A DNA stretch of 55,722 nucleotides, taken from an uncultured Methanobrevibacter sp. (GTDB lineage: Archaea; Methanobacteriota; Methanobacteria; Methanobacteriales; Methanobacteriaceae). The translations under genes and the position numbers were made by a program. The notes beneath the pieces are model-generated. The model did no database searches. It saw nothing but the letters and a program-made list of their open reading frames with translations, and was not told where the DNA came from. Shown here in pieces: positions 1 through 9,105 of the stretch (its first letter is position 1; every line of letters starts with the position of its first letter). Where the stretch lies: contig NZ_OMWA01000013.1 of NCBI RefSeq assembly GCF_900314615.1, positions 1 to 55,722 of the forward strand, written 5' to 3'.

Positions 1-99
1 TAATACTTTACCAGCTAAAATGTTATTTCTTTGTGCATCTCTACCGACAGACCTGTTAGTACCTTCAGGTAAAATAAAAATTGGTTGTCCTTGTGCCAT
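1..99 (-). CDS. thermosome subunit (group II chaperonin), N-terminal part only
   Basis: Only the first 33 codons are inside the window; the gene continues past the left edge. The peptide begins MAQGQPIFILPEG and continues TNRSVGRDAQRNN, the N-terminal strand typical of archaeal thermosome subunits, which form a cytosolic ATP-dependent double-ring protein-folding chamber. The ATG at 97-99 is preceded by a GGTGA ribosome site about 7 bases upstream. Which paralogue (alpha, beta or gamma) it is cannot be told from this fragment. Confidence 0.9.
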   Translation of the reverse strand, partial: MAQGQPIFILPEGTNRSVGRDAQRNNILAGKVL

Positions 100-137
100 T
101 AATAATCACCTTTTTTTAATTTATAAATAATTAGATC

Positions 138-150
138 AGTTTATATAATC
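138..150 (-). promoter_or_regulatory. candidate TATA box for the thermosome gene
   Basis: Read on the minus strand this is GATTATATAAACTG, about 45 bases upstream of the start codon. That would give a short leader holding the GGTGA site. A second TATA-like stretch (TATTTATATAACC) lies at about 212-226, so the true promoter is not certain. Confidence 0.4.
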
Positions 151-420
151 AACATGAAAAATAAATTAGTTATAGTGTTGACTAAACCTTTCTACATAAT
201 ACATGAGTTTAAGGTTATATAAATACTTTATGGTATAAAGTAAATAAAAGTAAGAAAAAGATATCCTGGCAAAAACTGCTAATTTTTGAAAGGCCGAAAT
301 ATTGAAAAAGCAATCCATTATATTAACATAGACTCAGCAACTACCCAAATAATAAATCATCAAAGTAAATAAATTAAATGTTAATGTAAAAAAATAAGTT
401 AATTATCACAACAGATAGAT

Positions 421-515
421 GGAACTAAAGAAAAAGTAAAATTTTAAAAAAAAAGTAGAAAAAAGAGTTAAAAAACTCCTAAATTAGAAATCCAACCCCA
501 ATAAAAGGAATTCTA
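421..515 (-). terminator. likely terminator of the coiled-coil gene
   Basis: On the minus strand a near-perfect inverted repeat (TTAGAATTCC with GGATTTCTAA, at 484-515) lies just after the stop codon. A second small hairpin (GAGTTTTTTAACTC) and several runs of 6 to 9 T follow. Hairpin plus T runs is the pattern at other gene ends in this window. Confidence 0.5.
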
Positions 516-516
516 A

Positions 517-1956
517 TTACCTACGTTGTTGTTTTTTCTCTAATCTGAAAGGAGGTGTCCTTTCGATAGTATCATAAGCTTCTTGTTCTTCCTGAAGTTC
601 ATTGAAGAAAGTATTGATTTCTTCCAATCTTTTGATTTTATCATTTTTTCTGTTAAGTTCATTTTTAAGATTGAGGAAATCTTCACGAGGAACAGTCTGC
701 TGTTTTAGATATTTGAGCTCATTATCCCTTGAGTTAATATCAGTCTGATACTGAGTTTGAAGAGAAATGAATTCTTCACGAGGAACAGTCTGTTCTTTAA
801 GATACTTAAGCTCATTGTTCTTGTTGGCAAGTTCATTTTCGAATTTGCTTTGAACAGAAATAAATTCTTCACGAGGAACGGTTTTTTCTTTAAGATACTC
901 AATCTGATTATCTTTTGATGCCAATTCATTTTCCAATTTGGTCTGAACGGAAACGAACTCTTCACGAGGAACAGTTTTTTCTTTAAGATACTCAATCTGA
1001 TTATCTTTTGATGCCAATTCATTTTCCAATTTGGTCTGAACGGAAATAAACTCTTCACGAGGAATAGTCTGCTCTTTTAGATATTCAATCTGATTATCTT
1101 TTGAAACCAGTTCATTTTCAAATTTATTTTGAAGATTGACATACTCTTCTTTAGGAACTGTGCTCTCTTTAAGGACATTGATTTGATTATCCAGATTATT
1201 GATTTCAGTTTCGAAATGAGACTGGAGATCAGTATAGTCTTTTTTAGGGATAGTATTTTCTTTTAAGTTATTAATCTCATCAGTCATTTCACCAATCTTG
1301 GAATCAAACTGGTTTTGTAAATCAATATATTCTTGTTTAGGAATGGTCTGCTCTTTCAAGATGCCTAACTGATCATCTTTTTTAGACAGTTCATCTTCTT
1401 TATGAAGAATTTCACTGTTTTTAAGCTCAAGCTCTTTTTCAAGTTCCATAATCTGAGTTTTGGACTCAACATTATTTTCCAGTTTGATGACTTTAATCTT
1501 ATATTCATCAATGGTTCTGGAAAGAGAATTAATCTGAGCTTCTTTTTCAGCTACACTTTTAAAAGATTCATTTAATCTTTCATTAACGTCAGCTAATTCT
1601 TTTTTCTTGTATTCTCTTAACTGTTCAGCGAAATATTCTTTGATTTCATCAAGAGAATTATTTACATAATCAAGCTCATATATTCTGTCCTCCTGATTTT
1701 TAATTAAAGAATCTTTTTCTTCAAGTTGTTTTTTCAAGAGGTTAATTTCGTCTTCAGCTTTAAATTTAATTACAGAAACTTCTTTTTCTTTTTCTACAAT
1801 ATCTTTTTCGAGTTCTTTTATCCTTTGAGGAGTAGTATCGTTTGCTTTCTCCACTTCAAGTTTAGTTAAGTCTAATTTTAACTTATTAAGCTCCAATAGG
1901 CAAGACCGAATTAAAGATTGTAGTGTATCTTTTTCAGCATCAATTCCTATTTCCAT
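517..1956 (-). CDS. coiled-coil protein with eight 31-residue repeats
   Basis: I do not recognise a named family. The 479-residue protein is almost entirely charged heptad-like helix, with no signal peptide or membrane segment. Residues 1-199 are ordinary coiled coil. Residues 200-447 are exactly eight consecutive 31-residue units starting LKE-x-T-[VI]-P-[RK]-E-[EDQ]-[FY]; units 4 and 5 are almost identical. Each unit carries one proline at the same place, so the helix should be kinked at regular intervals. The C-terminus is basic (ends KKQQRR). A structural, cytoskeletal or surface-spacing role is possible but is inference. A GGGAT site precedes the ATG; the gene stands alone between the thermosome and asd. 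Confidence 0.75.
   Translation of the reverse strand: MEIGIDAEKDTLQSLIRSCLLELNKLKLDLTKLEVEKANDTTPQRIKELEKDIVEKEKEVSVIKFKAEDEINLLKKQLEEKDSLIKNQEDRIYELDYVNNSLDEIKEYFAEQLREYKKKELADVNERLNESFKSVAEKEAQINSLSRTIDEYKIKVIKLENNVESKTQIMELEKELELKNSEILHKEDELSKKDDQLGILKEQTIPKQEYIDLQNQFDSKIGEMTDEINNLKENTIPKKDYTDLQSHFETEINNLDNQINVLKESTVPKEEYVNLQNKFENELVSKDNQIEYLKEQTIPREEFISVQTKLENELASKDNQIEYLKEKTVPREEFVSVQTKLENELASKDNQIEYLKEKTVPREEFISVQSKFENELANKNNELKYLKEQTVPREEFISLQTQYQTDINSRDNELKYLKQQTVPREDFLNLKNELNRKNDKIKRLEEINTFFNELQEEQEAYDTIERTPPFRLEKKQQRR
616..1359 (-). repeat. eight tandem 93-bp in-frame repeats inside the coiled-coil gene
   Basis: The eight 31-codon units span 744 bases (8 x 93) without any gap. The two central copies (units 4 and 5, about 895-1080) are nearly identical at DNA level while the outer ones have diverged. 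This fits expansion from the middle by unequal crossing-over. Confidence 0.85.
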
Positions 1957-2186
1957 TCTATCCCTTAGTTTAAATTTTATCCCAATATCGATTTCAAATT
2001 AGTGTATATTAATGAATTTGAAAATTCCGATATTTCATACAATATAATTCCTTGCTATAAAATATTTATTTTATACTATTTAAATTAAACCCTTACAATA
2101 ACTTAAAATTGAAAATAAAAACAATTAGAAAAATAATAGAAAAAACAAAAAATATTAAAAAAAATAGAAAAAATAAATTGATAAAA

Positions 2187-3236
2187 TTAGAGTATTTTAT
2201 CATTAATTAACTCAGCATTCAATATTGATGCACCAGCTGCACCACGAATAGTATTATGTCCAACAAGAACATATTTAAAACTATTATCAAATACTGCATC
2301 TTTTCTTAATCTACCAACAGTTACAGCCATACCATTGCCGGCATTTCTGTCCATTCTTGGTTGCGGTCTGTTTTCTTCTTCTTTGACAACAACAGGATTT
2401 TCCGGAGCGGAGAATAAATTAAGTTCTTGTGGCAATGCTTTGAAGTTTGCCATTTTACTTTTTACATCAGCAATGTCAAAGTCATCTTCCAACTCAATGA
2501 ATACCGCTTCAGTATGACCATCAATAACAGGCACCCTATGACAAGATGCACTTAATTTGAAATCTGCATTGATTACATCCTTACCATCATAAGAACCCAA
2601 CAGATAGAGGGATTCGCTTTCCATTTTTTCTTCTTCCCCACCAATGAAAGGAACGAGATTATCGACAATAGCCATTGATGGAACCCCATTATAACCTGCA
2701 CCAGATACAGCCTGCATGGTTGATACCCTAACAGCTTTAACGTTGAAATTATCAACAATAGGTTTTAGGGATAATGCTAAAGCAATAGTGGAACAGTTTG
2801 GATTGGTAACAATGAATCCGTCCCAGTCATTTTCCTTTTGCTGAGCATCTATCATGTCTAAGCATTCAGGATTGACTTCAGGAATTACTAATGGAATATT
2901 TTTCTTCATCCTGTGTGCACTTGCATTACTTGCAACAACATAGTCTTTTGCAAAATCCTTTTCAACTTTTGCTGCAAATTCAGTTGGCAAAGATGAAAAT
3001 ACAATATCCACATCATTATCCATTTGAGCAGGATCAGTTTCAACAACTTTAATGTCTTTAACAGAATCAGGCATTTCATTATCTAAATACCATGTAGTAG
3101 CATCCTCATATCTTTTACCTGCAGAACGTGAAGATGCAGCTAAAGCTGTTACTTCAAAATCAGGGTGATTTTCCAATAATTGAATAAATCTTTGGCCAAC
3201 CATCCCGGTTGCACCCAATACACCAACATTAACCAT
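2187..3236 (-). CDS. asd: aspartate-semialdehyde dehydrogenase
   Basis: Reduces aspartyl-4-phosphate to aspartate semialdehyde with NADPH, the branch point to lysine, threonine and methionine. The 349-residue protein has the nucleotide-binding motif GATGMVG at residues 8-14 and the catalytic cysteine in TNPNCST (Cys148), followed by a SCHRVPV substrate-binding segment. This is the archaeal/fungal-type Asd and length is normal. It is the last gene of a lysC-dapA-dapB-asd run, 8 bases after dapB, with a GGTGA site before the ATG. The stop is followed on its strand by a long series of T runs (about 2100-2186) that probably ends the operon. Confidence 0.95.
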   Translation of the reverse strand: MVNVGVLGATGMVGQRFIQLLENHPDFEVTALAASSRSAGKRYEDATTWYLDNEMPDSVKDIKVVETDPAQMDNDVDIVFSSLPTEFAAKVEKDFAKDYVVASNASAHRMKKNIPLVIPEVNPECLDMIDAQQKENDWDGFIVTNPNCSTIALALSLKPIVDNFNVKAVRVSTMQAVSGAGYNGVPSMAIVDNLVPFIGGEEEKMESESLYLLGSYDGKDVINADFKLSASCHRVPVIDGHTEAVFIELEDDFDIADVKSKMANFKALPQELNLFSAPENPVVVKEEENRPQPRMDRNAGNGMAVTVGRLRKDAVFDNSFKYVLVGHNTIRGAAGASILNAELINDKIL

Positions 3237-3244
3237 ATTTTCAC

Positions 3245-4066
3245 CTAGTCTAAACCTAAAACATCATTCATGCTGCTGATAATTCCTTTTTCAGCTTCAG
3301 GAATGTATCTGATAGCTCTTATTACACCGGCAATGAATACTTCTCTTGTATGAGCCTGATGTTTAACTTCAATTCTTTCACCTTCACCGACAAACATTAC
3401 AGTGTGGTCTCCTACAATGTCTCCACCACGGATTGCATGAACACCGATTTCTTCTGGAGTTCTTTTGCCGACAAGACCTTTTCTACCAAATACTCCAACT
3501 TCTTCAGTGTCACGTCCAAGCTCTTCAGCTATAACTTCAAATGCGGTCATAGCTGTTCCTGATGGAGCATCCTGTTTTTGATTGTGGTGTGCTTCTATAA
3601 TTTCAATGTCATAATCATATAAAAGTGGTGCCAGTTTCTTTAATGTATTGAAAAATACGTTAACTCCAATGGACATGTTTGTTGAAATTACAGCAGGAAC
3701 ATTGTTCTTTTTGATGTTTTCAGCATTATTCTGCATTTGCTCATCTGTAAAACCAGTTGTTCCAACAACAACACCAACTCCACATGCGGAAGCTGTTTCG
3801 ATTGCTTTTTCAGCTGCAGGAGCAATAGTGAAGTCAACCAATACATCAGCGCCTGAAGATTTTAATGCTTCTTCAAGATTTTCAGCTCCAACTATTTCAA
3901 CGCCAAGTTCATCAATACCTGCCTGAATACCTATATCTTTACCTGCAAGAGGAGAGTTTGGTATTTCAATAGCTGCAACTACTTCCATGTCTTCTTGTTC
4001 AGTTATTTTTCTTACAATACCGGAGCCCATTCTACCTGCAGCTCCAGTAACTGCTACTTTAATCAT
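3245..4066 (-). CDS. dapB: 4-hydroxy-tetrahydrodipicolinate reductase
   Basis: Second committed step of lysine synthesis through diaminopimelate: reduces the DapA product with NAD(P)H. The 273-residue protein shows the Rossmann motif VTGAAGRMG near residue 6, a mid-protein GTTGF segment, the catalytic motif AHHNQKQDAPSGTA, and the RGGDIVGDH segment typical of DapB. It lies between dapA and asd with 8- to 13-base gaps, so it is almost surely co-transcribed. An AGGT site precedes the ATG. Confidence 0.95.
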   Translation of the reverse strand: MIKVAVTGAAGRMGSGIVRKITEQEDMEVVAAIEIPNSPLAGKDIGIQAGIDELGVEIVGAENLEEALKSSGADVLVDFTIAPAAEKAIETASACGVGVVVGTTGFTDEQMQNNAENIKKNNVPAVISTNMSIGVNVFFNTLKKLAPLLYDYDIEIIEAHHNQKQDAPSGTAMTAFEVIAEELGRDTEEVGVFGRKGLVGKRTPEEIGVHAIRGGDIVGDHTVMFVGEGERIEVKHQAHTREVFIAGVIRAIRYIPEAEKGIISSMNDVLGLD

Positions 4067-4078
4067 AATAATACCTGC

Positions 4079-4972
4079 TTAAATTAAATCTGATTCTTTT
4101 AATGCTTTTTTAAGAATTTCTAAATTATCTTCTTTCATTTCACATAACGGCTGTCTGAAAGGTCCTGCAGGAAGTCCCATCAAATTCATTGCAGTTTTGA
4201 CAGGAACAGGATTGCTTTCAATGAAAAGAGCCCTTATTAAATCCACCATTTCATAGTGAAGTTCCATTGCTCTTGTATAATCATCATTCAGGATACTGTT
4301 GACCATCAGCACCATTCTTCTGGCATCAATATTTGCAGACGCACTGATAACACCTGTTGCACCCACTGCCATGAGAGGCAATGTGAGGGAATCTTCACCT
4401 GAAAGAATGTTAAAGTCATCTTCAAGTCCTTCACGGGAAAGTGCTCTGTAGATATCTGAAACTTTATCCACACTACCGCTTGCTTCTTTAATAGCTTCAA
4501 TACCCTCAACTTTAGCCAGTTCCACTGCAGTTTCTACAGCAATGTCACTTCCAGTACGTGACGGAACATTATATGCGATGATTGGAATGTCACAAGCCGC
4601 CGCAATAGTGGAGTAATGGTCTACAAGTGCATGCTGCTGCGGTTTGTTATAGTATGGAGTAATTAACAATGCCCCGTCTGCACCTGCATCAGCTGCAAAC
4701 TTTGTTAATGACAATGCTTCTGATGTAGCATTACTTCCAGTTCCGGCAATTGCCTCAACTCTTCCGTCAACCTCATCAACCAGAATTTCAATAACTTTCT
4801 GATGTTCTTCATGGTTAAGTGTAGCTGATTCACCAGTAGTTCCTGCACCAACCAGACCGTCGACACCCTGATCAATCAGATAGTTGATGTTTGATCTAAA
4901 ACCTTCTTCGTCAATTTGTTTATTTTCATCGAAAGGAGTTACCATTGCAACATATGTTCCTTCAAATTTCAT
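4079..4972 (-). CDS. dapA: 4-hydroxy-tetrahydrodipicolinate synthase
   Basis: Condenses pyruvate with aspartate semialdehyde, the first step specific to lysine. The 297-residue TIM-barrel protein has the GTTGES motif (44-49), the conserved tyrosine in IIAYNVPSRT (Tyr134) and the Schiff-base lysine in AIKEASG (Lys162). Its ATG overlaps the lysC stop codon in an ATGA arrangement, which implies translational coupling. Confidence 0.96.
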   Translation of the reverse strand: MKFEGTYVAMVTPFDENKQIDEEGFRSNINYLIDQGVDGLVGAGTTGESATLNHEEHQKVIEILVDEVDGRVEAIAGTGSNATSEALSLTKFAADAGADGALLITPYYNKPQQHALVDHYSTIAAACDIPIIAYNVPSRTGSDIAVETAVELAKVEGIEAIKEASGSVDKVSDIYRALSREGLEDDFNILSGEDSLTLPLMAVGATGVISASANIDARRMVLMVNSILNDDYTRAMELHYEMVDLIRALFIESNPVPVKTAMNLMGLPAGPFRQPLCEMKEDNLEILKKALKESDLI

Positions 4973-6189
4973 CCTAAAACCTCGTTAACAAGTTTGTATG
5001 CTCTTTCACCATCGTTCCAATCAACAAACAATACTACTGCAGTTTGAGAGGAAGTGATTTCAACAATATTAATATGATTTTTCCTGAGCGGTTCTGTAAT
5101 ATTAGAAATAATACCAGGGGTTTCAATAATGTCCGGACTGACTAAAGTAATCATAGCAGTATCTCTTCCAAGTGAAAGAGAACTTAAGACATCATCTTCA
5201 ACAACAAGATTGTGTAAAATATGATAAGCCTGCTCTGAATCTTTTTTACTTACAAAAGATGTGATTGAATTCTGACCTGCTGAAATTCCAAAAATATTTA
5301 TTCCGCTATTAGCAAGACATGTTGTAATCTCTGCTAAAAGTCCCACTTTTCTAAGCATAGCCTCACCTACGAGAACTATGAGTGAAATAGGTTCATGATA
5401 AAGTGATACGGATTTTAAAATATCTCCTTCAAAAGGTCCTGTAATACGAGTACCTTTCGCATTCAAATCACCTTCATCAAAATTGATAATCTTTGCACTT
5501 ATTAATGGATCTTTATATTTTAATGCATGAGGATGCAATACTTGCGCACCATGAGTTGCCAAGTCCCTCATTTCTTCTACGCTGATTTCTTCAAGAAGTT
5601 CAGCTTCTTCAATTTTATTTGGGTCTGTTGACATTACTCCGTCTACATCAGTGACAATTACAACTTCATTTGCATTCAAGCAGTGGCCGATTAAAAATGC
5701 TGAAATGTCACTTCCACCTCTTCCGAGGGTGGTGATTTCACCGCTAGGCCCTTTGCCTAAAAATCCACAAATGACAGGAATAATACCTTGATTGATAAGA
5801 TTTTCAATACCTACTATTTTTTTATTTGTGGTACCGAAATCTATTTTAGCTTCAAGAGAATTGGAATCTGTCATTATTGGCCATAATTCATTATAAGGAT
5901 CAATAAATTCAGACTTTACGCCTAAAGATTCAATAGTTGCAGAAAATACCCTAGCACTAGTTAATTCACCCATAGCCATAATTTCTGCCTTCTGTCTGTC
6001 AGTCAGACCTTCACCGATTGCTTCATTGGAAAGACCAATTAAATCATCAGTTGTCTTATTTACTGCAGAAACAACAACTACAACGTGATTACCTTTCATA
6101 TACTCATTTACTACGGACTGAGCCGCTTTTTTAATTCTGGAACCGTTACCTACCGAAGTTCCTCCGAATTTTGCTACTATTAAATCCAT
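4969..6189 (-). CDS. lysC: aspartate kinase
   Basis: Phosphorylates aspartate, the entry to the aspartate family of amino acids. The protein (about 406 residues) starts MDLIVAKFGGTSVG, with the amino-acid-kinase lysine and GGTS loop; LGRGGSDISA and THGAQVLHPHA motifs follow. The C-terminal third holds two ACT domains (around 270-400), so allosteric feedback by lysine or threonine is likely. A GTG nine bases further upstream is in frame, but the ATG at 6187-6189 has the well-placed AGGTGA site, so I take it as the start. First gene of the lysC-dapA-dapB-asd operon. Confidence 0.95.
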   Translation of the reverse strand: MDLIVAKFGGTSVGNGSRIKKAAQSVVNEYMKGNHVVVVVSAVNKTTDDLIGLSNEAIGEGLTDRQKAEIMAMGELTSARVFSATIESLGVKSEFIDPYNELWPIMTDSNSLEAKIDFGTTNKKIVGIENLINQGIIPVICGFLGKGPSGEITTLGRGGSDISAFLIGHCLNANEVVIVTDVDGVMSTDPNKIEEAELLEEISVEEMRDLATHGAQVLHPHALKYKDPLISAKIINFDEGDLNAKGTRITGPFEGDILKSVSLYHEPISLIVLVGEAMLRKVGLLAEITTCLANSGINIFGISAGQNSITSFVSKKDSEQAYHILHNLVVEDDVLSSLSLGRDTAMITLVSPDIIETPGIISNITEPLRKNHINIVEITSSQTAVVLFVDWNDGERAYKLVNEVLG

Positions 6190-6258
6190 TAAATTCACCT
6201 ATTTCTTATAGATATTTCATTTTATATTTTTGACATTACAAAAATATTCATATATATT

Positions 6259-6274
6259 TTTATATAACCATATT
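6259..6274 (-). promoter_or_regulatory. candidate TATA box of the lysC operon
   Basis: On the minus strand a GGTTATATAAAAAT stretch lies about 75 bases before the lysC start. Another AT-rich candidate (AAAATATAAAAT) lies nearer, at about 6211-6225. Either would fit; no operator or riboswitch-like structure was seen. Confidence 0.3.
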
Positions 6275-6344
6275 AATAAACTTTTAATTAAAATTTTATT
6301 GAAAATTTAACAGTATTATGAGATTTAAAATTAAAAAAATTATA

Positions 6345-6416
6345 CAAAATTCAAAAAAAATAGTTGAATAAAATAAAAAGTATTAAAAAAAGTGGTAAAA
6401 AAAATATGAAAAAAGC
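6345..6416 (-). terminator. T-rich terminator after the S17e gene
   Basis: Immediately after the S17e stop the minus strand carries successive runs of 6 to 8 T (CTTTTTTC, ATTTTTTTTACC, CTTTTTTTAATA). Poly-U tracts of this kind are a known archaeal termination signal, and the gene order changes here. Confidence 0.45.
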
Positions 6417-6614
6417 TTAGTCTCTGGTTTGTTCTAACCTTACAAGCCTTGTAACATATCCTGCGATTTTATTTCTTAAATGTTTAGTACTTACAGTAGA
6501 GTATTCCTGTACTAATTTTTTGTTTTCTTCAAAATCAGTAGTAAAAACTCCTTTGTGAGTTTCGATAAGTTCTTTTGCTAAACGTTTAACAAATGAAGTT
6601 CTAATATTGCCCAT
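6417..6614 (-). CDS. rps17e: 30S ribosomal protein S17e
   Basis: A 65-residue basic protein (MGNIRTSFVKRLAKELIE and on to KIAGYVTRLVRLEQ) that matches the small archaeal/eukaryotic S17e family of the small ribosomal subunit. An in-frame ATG six bases upstream lies right against the GGGAGG site; the second ATG at 6612-6614 has proper spacing and gives the usual family N-terminus MGN. Its ATG overlaps the stop of the chorismate mutase gene by one base (TAATG), so the two are co-translated. This pairing of S17e with chorismate mutase is seen in related methanogens. Confidence 0.93.
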   Translation of the reverse strand: MGNIRTSFVKRLAKELIETHKGVFTTDFEENKKLVQEYSTVSTKHLRNKIAGYVTRLVRLEQTRD

Positions 6615-6943
6615 TAACATTCCTCCCTTAAAATTTTTTCCTGCTCATTTTTATTTAAAATAGTTAGCATGTCTACTATTTGATCGATTATTTCAACATC
6701 TAAATCAAATTCTTCACAAAGTTCATCAATTTTTTCATGAATTGCATCTTCCCTGCTTTTATCATATATTGGCATCCCAAGATAATTCTTGGAAAGTGCA
6801 ATATCCTTTGCAATAGATGTCCTTTGAGAAATTAAACTAAATAACTCATTATCTATTTCATCAATGCGATTTCGTGACTTTTTGAGAAGGTTTTCTGCTT
6901 CTTCTTTACTTTTAAAAGATTTAATTTCGTATTCGCTTTTCAA
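6614..6943 (-). CDS. aroQ: chorismate mutase (AroQ type)
   Basis: Converts chorismate to prephenate toward phenylalanine and tyrosine. The 109-residue all-helical protein has the AroQ pattern: RIDEIDNELFSLISQRTSIAKDIA (residues about 26-49), KNYLG, then DKSREDAIHEKI, matching the conserved arginines and lysine that hold chorismate. The start is a TTG at 6941-6943; it is supported by a GGTGA site four to five bases upstream and the absence of a better ATG. The free-standing domain has no fused prephenate dehydratase. Confidence 0.88.
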   Translation of the reverse strand: MKSEYEIKSFKSKEEAENLLKKSRNRIDEIDNELFSLISQRTSIAKDIALSKNYLGMPIYDKSREDAIHEKIDELCEEFDLDVEIIDQIVDMLTILNKNEQEKILREEC

Positions 6944-7045
6944 AAAATCACCAAATTGATAATAATGATAATAATATAATTTATTATAATCCTACTATAT
7001 AAACTATATGTTTAAATTTGAAAAATCTCTGAAAATTTTGTAAAA

Positions 7046-7912
7046 TTACAATAATTGACAACCATCATTATCAACAAAAGTCTCTATGACTCTGCCGTCG
7101 TATTTCTCCCATGTGCTTTTAACATCATCAATTGAATCCTGTCTGACAACAGCTACAAAAGAAGAACCTGTACCAGACAGTCCGGATGCAATAGCTCCGG
7201 CTTCAAGAGCATCAATAGCAATTGAAGAGTTAAAACCCAATGTTGCAGAATAGATTAAACCGTTCAGATTCAAAGCCTTGAAATAATCCTTTTGTTTTGC
7301 AAAACCGAAAGCGGTTTCAACTAATGGCGCCAGCAGTTTCATCCTTTCAGGATTTGAATCTCCGGATTTTGAATAGAAATTCGGCATGTAAACCAGAATA
7401 GGCGATTCTGACATTTTTTCCCTGATGATAAATTCCCTATTTTTATTGTCTGTAACGACGACTCCGCCAAAATATGAAGCTGTTGCATCATCAAATGAAC
7501 CTGTAATTGTAACGCCAGCATCAAGGGATGCGTCAATTGCCATATTGATAATTTCCAAATCATCTAAAGGTTTCAAATCAAATTCTTCACTGACAATAGC
7601 AGATATTACTTTAACGATTGCATTTGAAGAAGCACTGCTGCTTGAAAGACCTGATGCCATAGGAAGAGTTGATTTGGTTTTCAAATCTATACCGAATTCT
7701 TCATCATTAATGTTATAGTGGTCAAAAACCTTTTTTACGCACAACTCCATAAGAGTATTGTCTGCACCGACATCATTTGAACAAGTTATTGAGTTACTGG
7801 TTGATTTGGCTTCACACACAATATCCAATCCGATACCGAATGCTGAACCGAAACCTGTTGCTATTGCATTGATAATTGTTGCTGAACCTGGAGACCTTAC
7901 TGTTTTTTTCAT
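7046..7912 (-). CDS. aroK: shikimate kinase, archaeal GHMP type
   Basis: Phosphorylates shikimate with ATP in the chorismate pathway. Archaea use a GHMP-superfamily enzyme unrelated to bacterial AroK. The 288-residue protein shows the N-terminal RSPGSATIINAIATG segment, the ATP-binding motif PMASGLSSSSASS (residues 84-96) and the C-terminal GLSGTGSSFVAV motif. A GAGGT site precedes its ATG, which overlaps the last base of the upstream glycosyltransferase stop. Chorismate mutase lies directly downstream, so two aromatic-pathway genes sit together. Confidence 0.93.
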   Translation of the reverse strand: MKKTVRSPGSATIINAIATGFGSAFGIGLDIVCEAKSTSNSITCSNDVGADNTLMELCVKKVFDHYNINDEEFGIDLKTKSTLPMASGLSSSSASSNAIVKVISAIVSEEFDLKPLDDLEIINMAIDASLDAGVTITGSFDDATASYFGGVVVTDNKNREFIIREKMSESPILVYMPNFYSKSGDSNPERMKLLAPLVETAFGFAKQKDYFKALNLNGLIYSATLGFNSSIAIDALEAGAIASGLSGTGSSFVAVVRQDSIDDVKSTWEKYDGRVIETFVDNDGCQLL

Positions 7913-8994
7913 TATTTAACCTCATCATAAGGAATATCTATTTCGGAAAATTTCAAAGACCTGTTTCTTGCATTAGATGCTAGATTCAATCTGAATTCAT
8001 CATCATTCACTACTTTATCAATTGCACCTGCAATGGATGATACCTTATTCGGATTGACAAGAAGTCCTACATCTTTGGTGATAATTTCAGTTATTCCACC
8101 AACGTTACTGCCGATAACGGGTTTGCCGCAGGCTAAAGCTTCAATTAAAACCAGACCGAAACTTTCAGAAAATGAAGGTAAAACTAAAACGTCACAGCTT
8201 GGAATAATGTTTTCCACATCATCCCTTGAGCCTGTAAAGATTACATCACGGATATTTTCATCCTCAACTTTCTTTTTAAGTTTTTTAAATAGCGGTCCGT
8301 TACCTACTATGACAAGATAATAATCGCTGTTTGCAATTTTTTTAGCTTCAATCAGGGATTCGACATTTTTCCTTTTAATGATATTTCCAACAAACATTAC
8401 AACCGGCTTATCATCAAGGCCAAGTTCATTTCTAAATGACATGTTTACCTCGGATGAGAACTTGTCAATGTCGACAGAGTTCCAGGACAGTCTGGTTTTC
8501 TGGGAAATTCCGGCAACTCCTGTAGCGATAACTTCATGTCTTAAGGCATTGCTTACTGCAAGAACGCAATCTGCACGTTTCAATACATTTTTTATGGTTG
8601 AACGCATTAATGCCTGTTTTTTATAAACTTCAAACATGTCTGATCCGTGTGCGGTAACATAAGTTTTTATTCCATGAGCATTACCTACTTCAACAGCGGC
8701 AGCTCCTGCAGGAAAGAGATAATGGCCATGAATGATATCAATCTTTTCTTTTTTCAAAAGATTTTCCAATGCCTTTTTTGCATTCTTTTTAAACATCAAT
8801 CCTCTAACGCCAGGAATATTGAGTCCTTTTGTTCCGATTACATGAATTCCATCAATATCCTTAATGTCTTTGTGAGGATATGTGATTACATAAACCTCAT
8901 GACCCTGCCTGACCAGCTCTTTTGATAAAGTATGAATATGAACACCTACACCTCCCACATGAGGCGGAAATTGACCTACCATAGCTATTTTCAT
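7912..8994 (-). CDS. glycosyltransferase, GT4 family (GT-B fold)
   Basis: A 360-residue cytosolic sugar-nucleotide glycosyltransferase. The N-terminal half has the glycine-rich loop QFPPHVGGVGVHIHTL; the C-terminal half has FVGNIIKRKNVESLIEA and the GT4 signature SFSESFGLVLIEALACGKPVIGSNVGG, including the two donor-binding glutamates of the EX7E motif. The acceptor is unknown; surface glycan or glycolipid synthesis is likely for this family. GGAG site before the ATG; translationally coupled to shikimate kinase. Confidence 0.9.
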   Translation of the reverse strand: MKIAMVGQFPPHVGGVGVHIHTLSKELVRQGHEVYVITYPHKDIKDIDGIHVIGTKGLNIPGVRGLMFKKNAKKALENLLKKEKIDIIHGHYLFPAGAAAVEVGNAHGIKTYVTAHGSDMFEVYKKQALMRSTIKNVLKRADCVLAVSNALRHEVIATGVAGISQKTRLSWNSVDIDKFSSEVNMSFRNELGLDDKPVVMFVGNIIKRKNVESLIEAKKIANSDYYLVIVGNGPLFKKLKKKVEDENIRDVIFTGSRDDVENIIPSCDVLVLPSFSESFGLVLIEALACGKPVIGSNVGGITEIITKDVGLLVNPNKVSSIAGAIDKVVNDDEFRLNLASNARNRSLKFSEIDIPYDEVK

Positions 8995-9105
8995 AAAAAA
9001 TTAACTCCATAACTTATATTAATATATAATTAAGTTATTGTTTAAATAATTAAGTTAACTGTGTTAAAAACTAAAATCATTTATTCAAAAAAAAGTATGG
9101 AAAGA

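Larger units (their letters stand above)
100..516. other. intergenic region without a recognisable gene
   Basis: These 417 bases hold the leader and promoter candidates of the thermosome gene and, at 421-515, the A-rich (minus-strand T-rich) 3' flank of the coiled-coil gene. No ORF with a ribosome site and no RNA gene was seen. The stretch 240-420 is plain AT-rich sequence. Confidence 0.6.

Noticed and set aside
616..1359. Regular 93-bp repeats that could look like a CRISPR-type array
   Set aside because: The repeats are contiguous without spacers, stay in frame and encode 31-residue coiled-coil units of a single gene.
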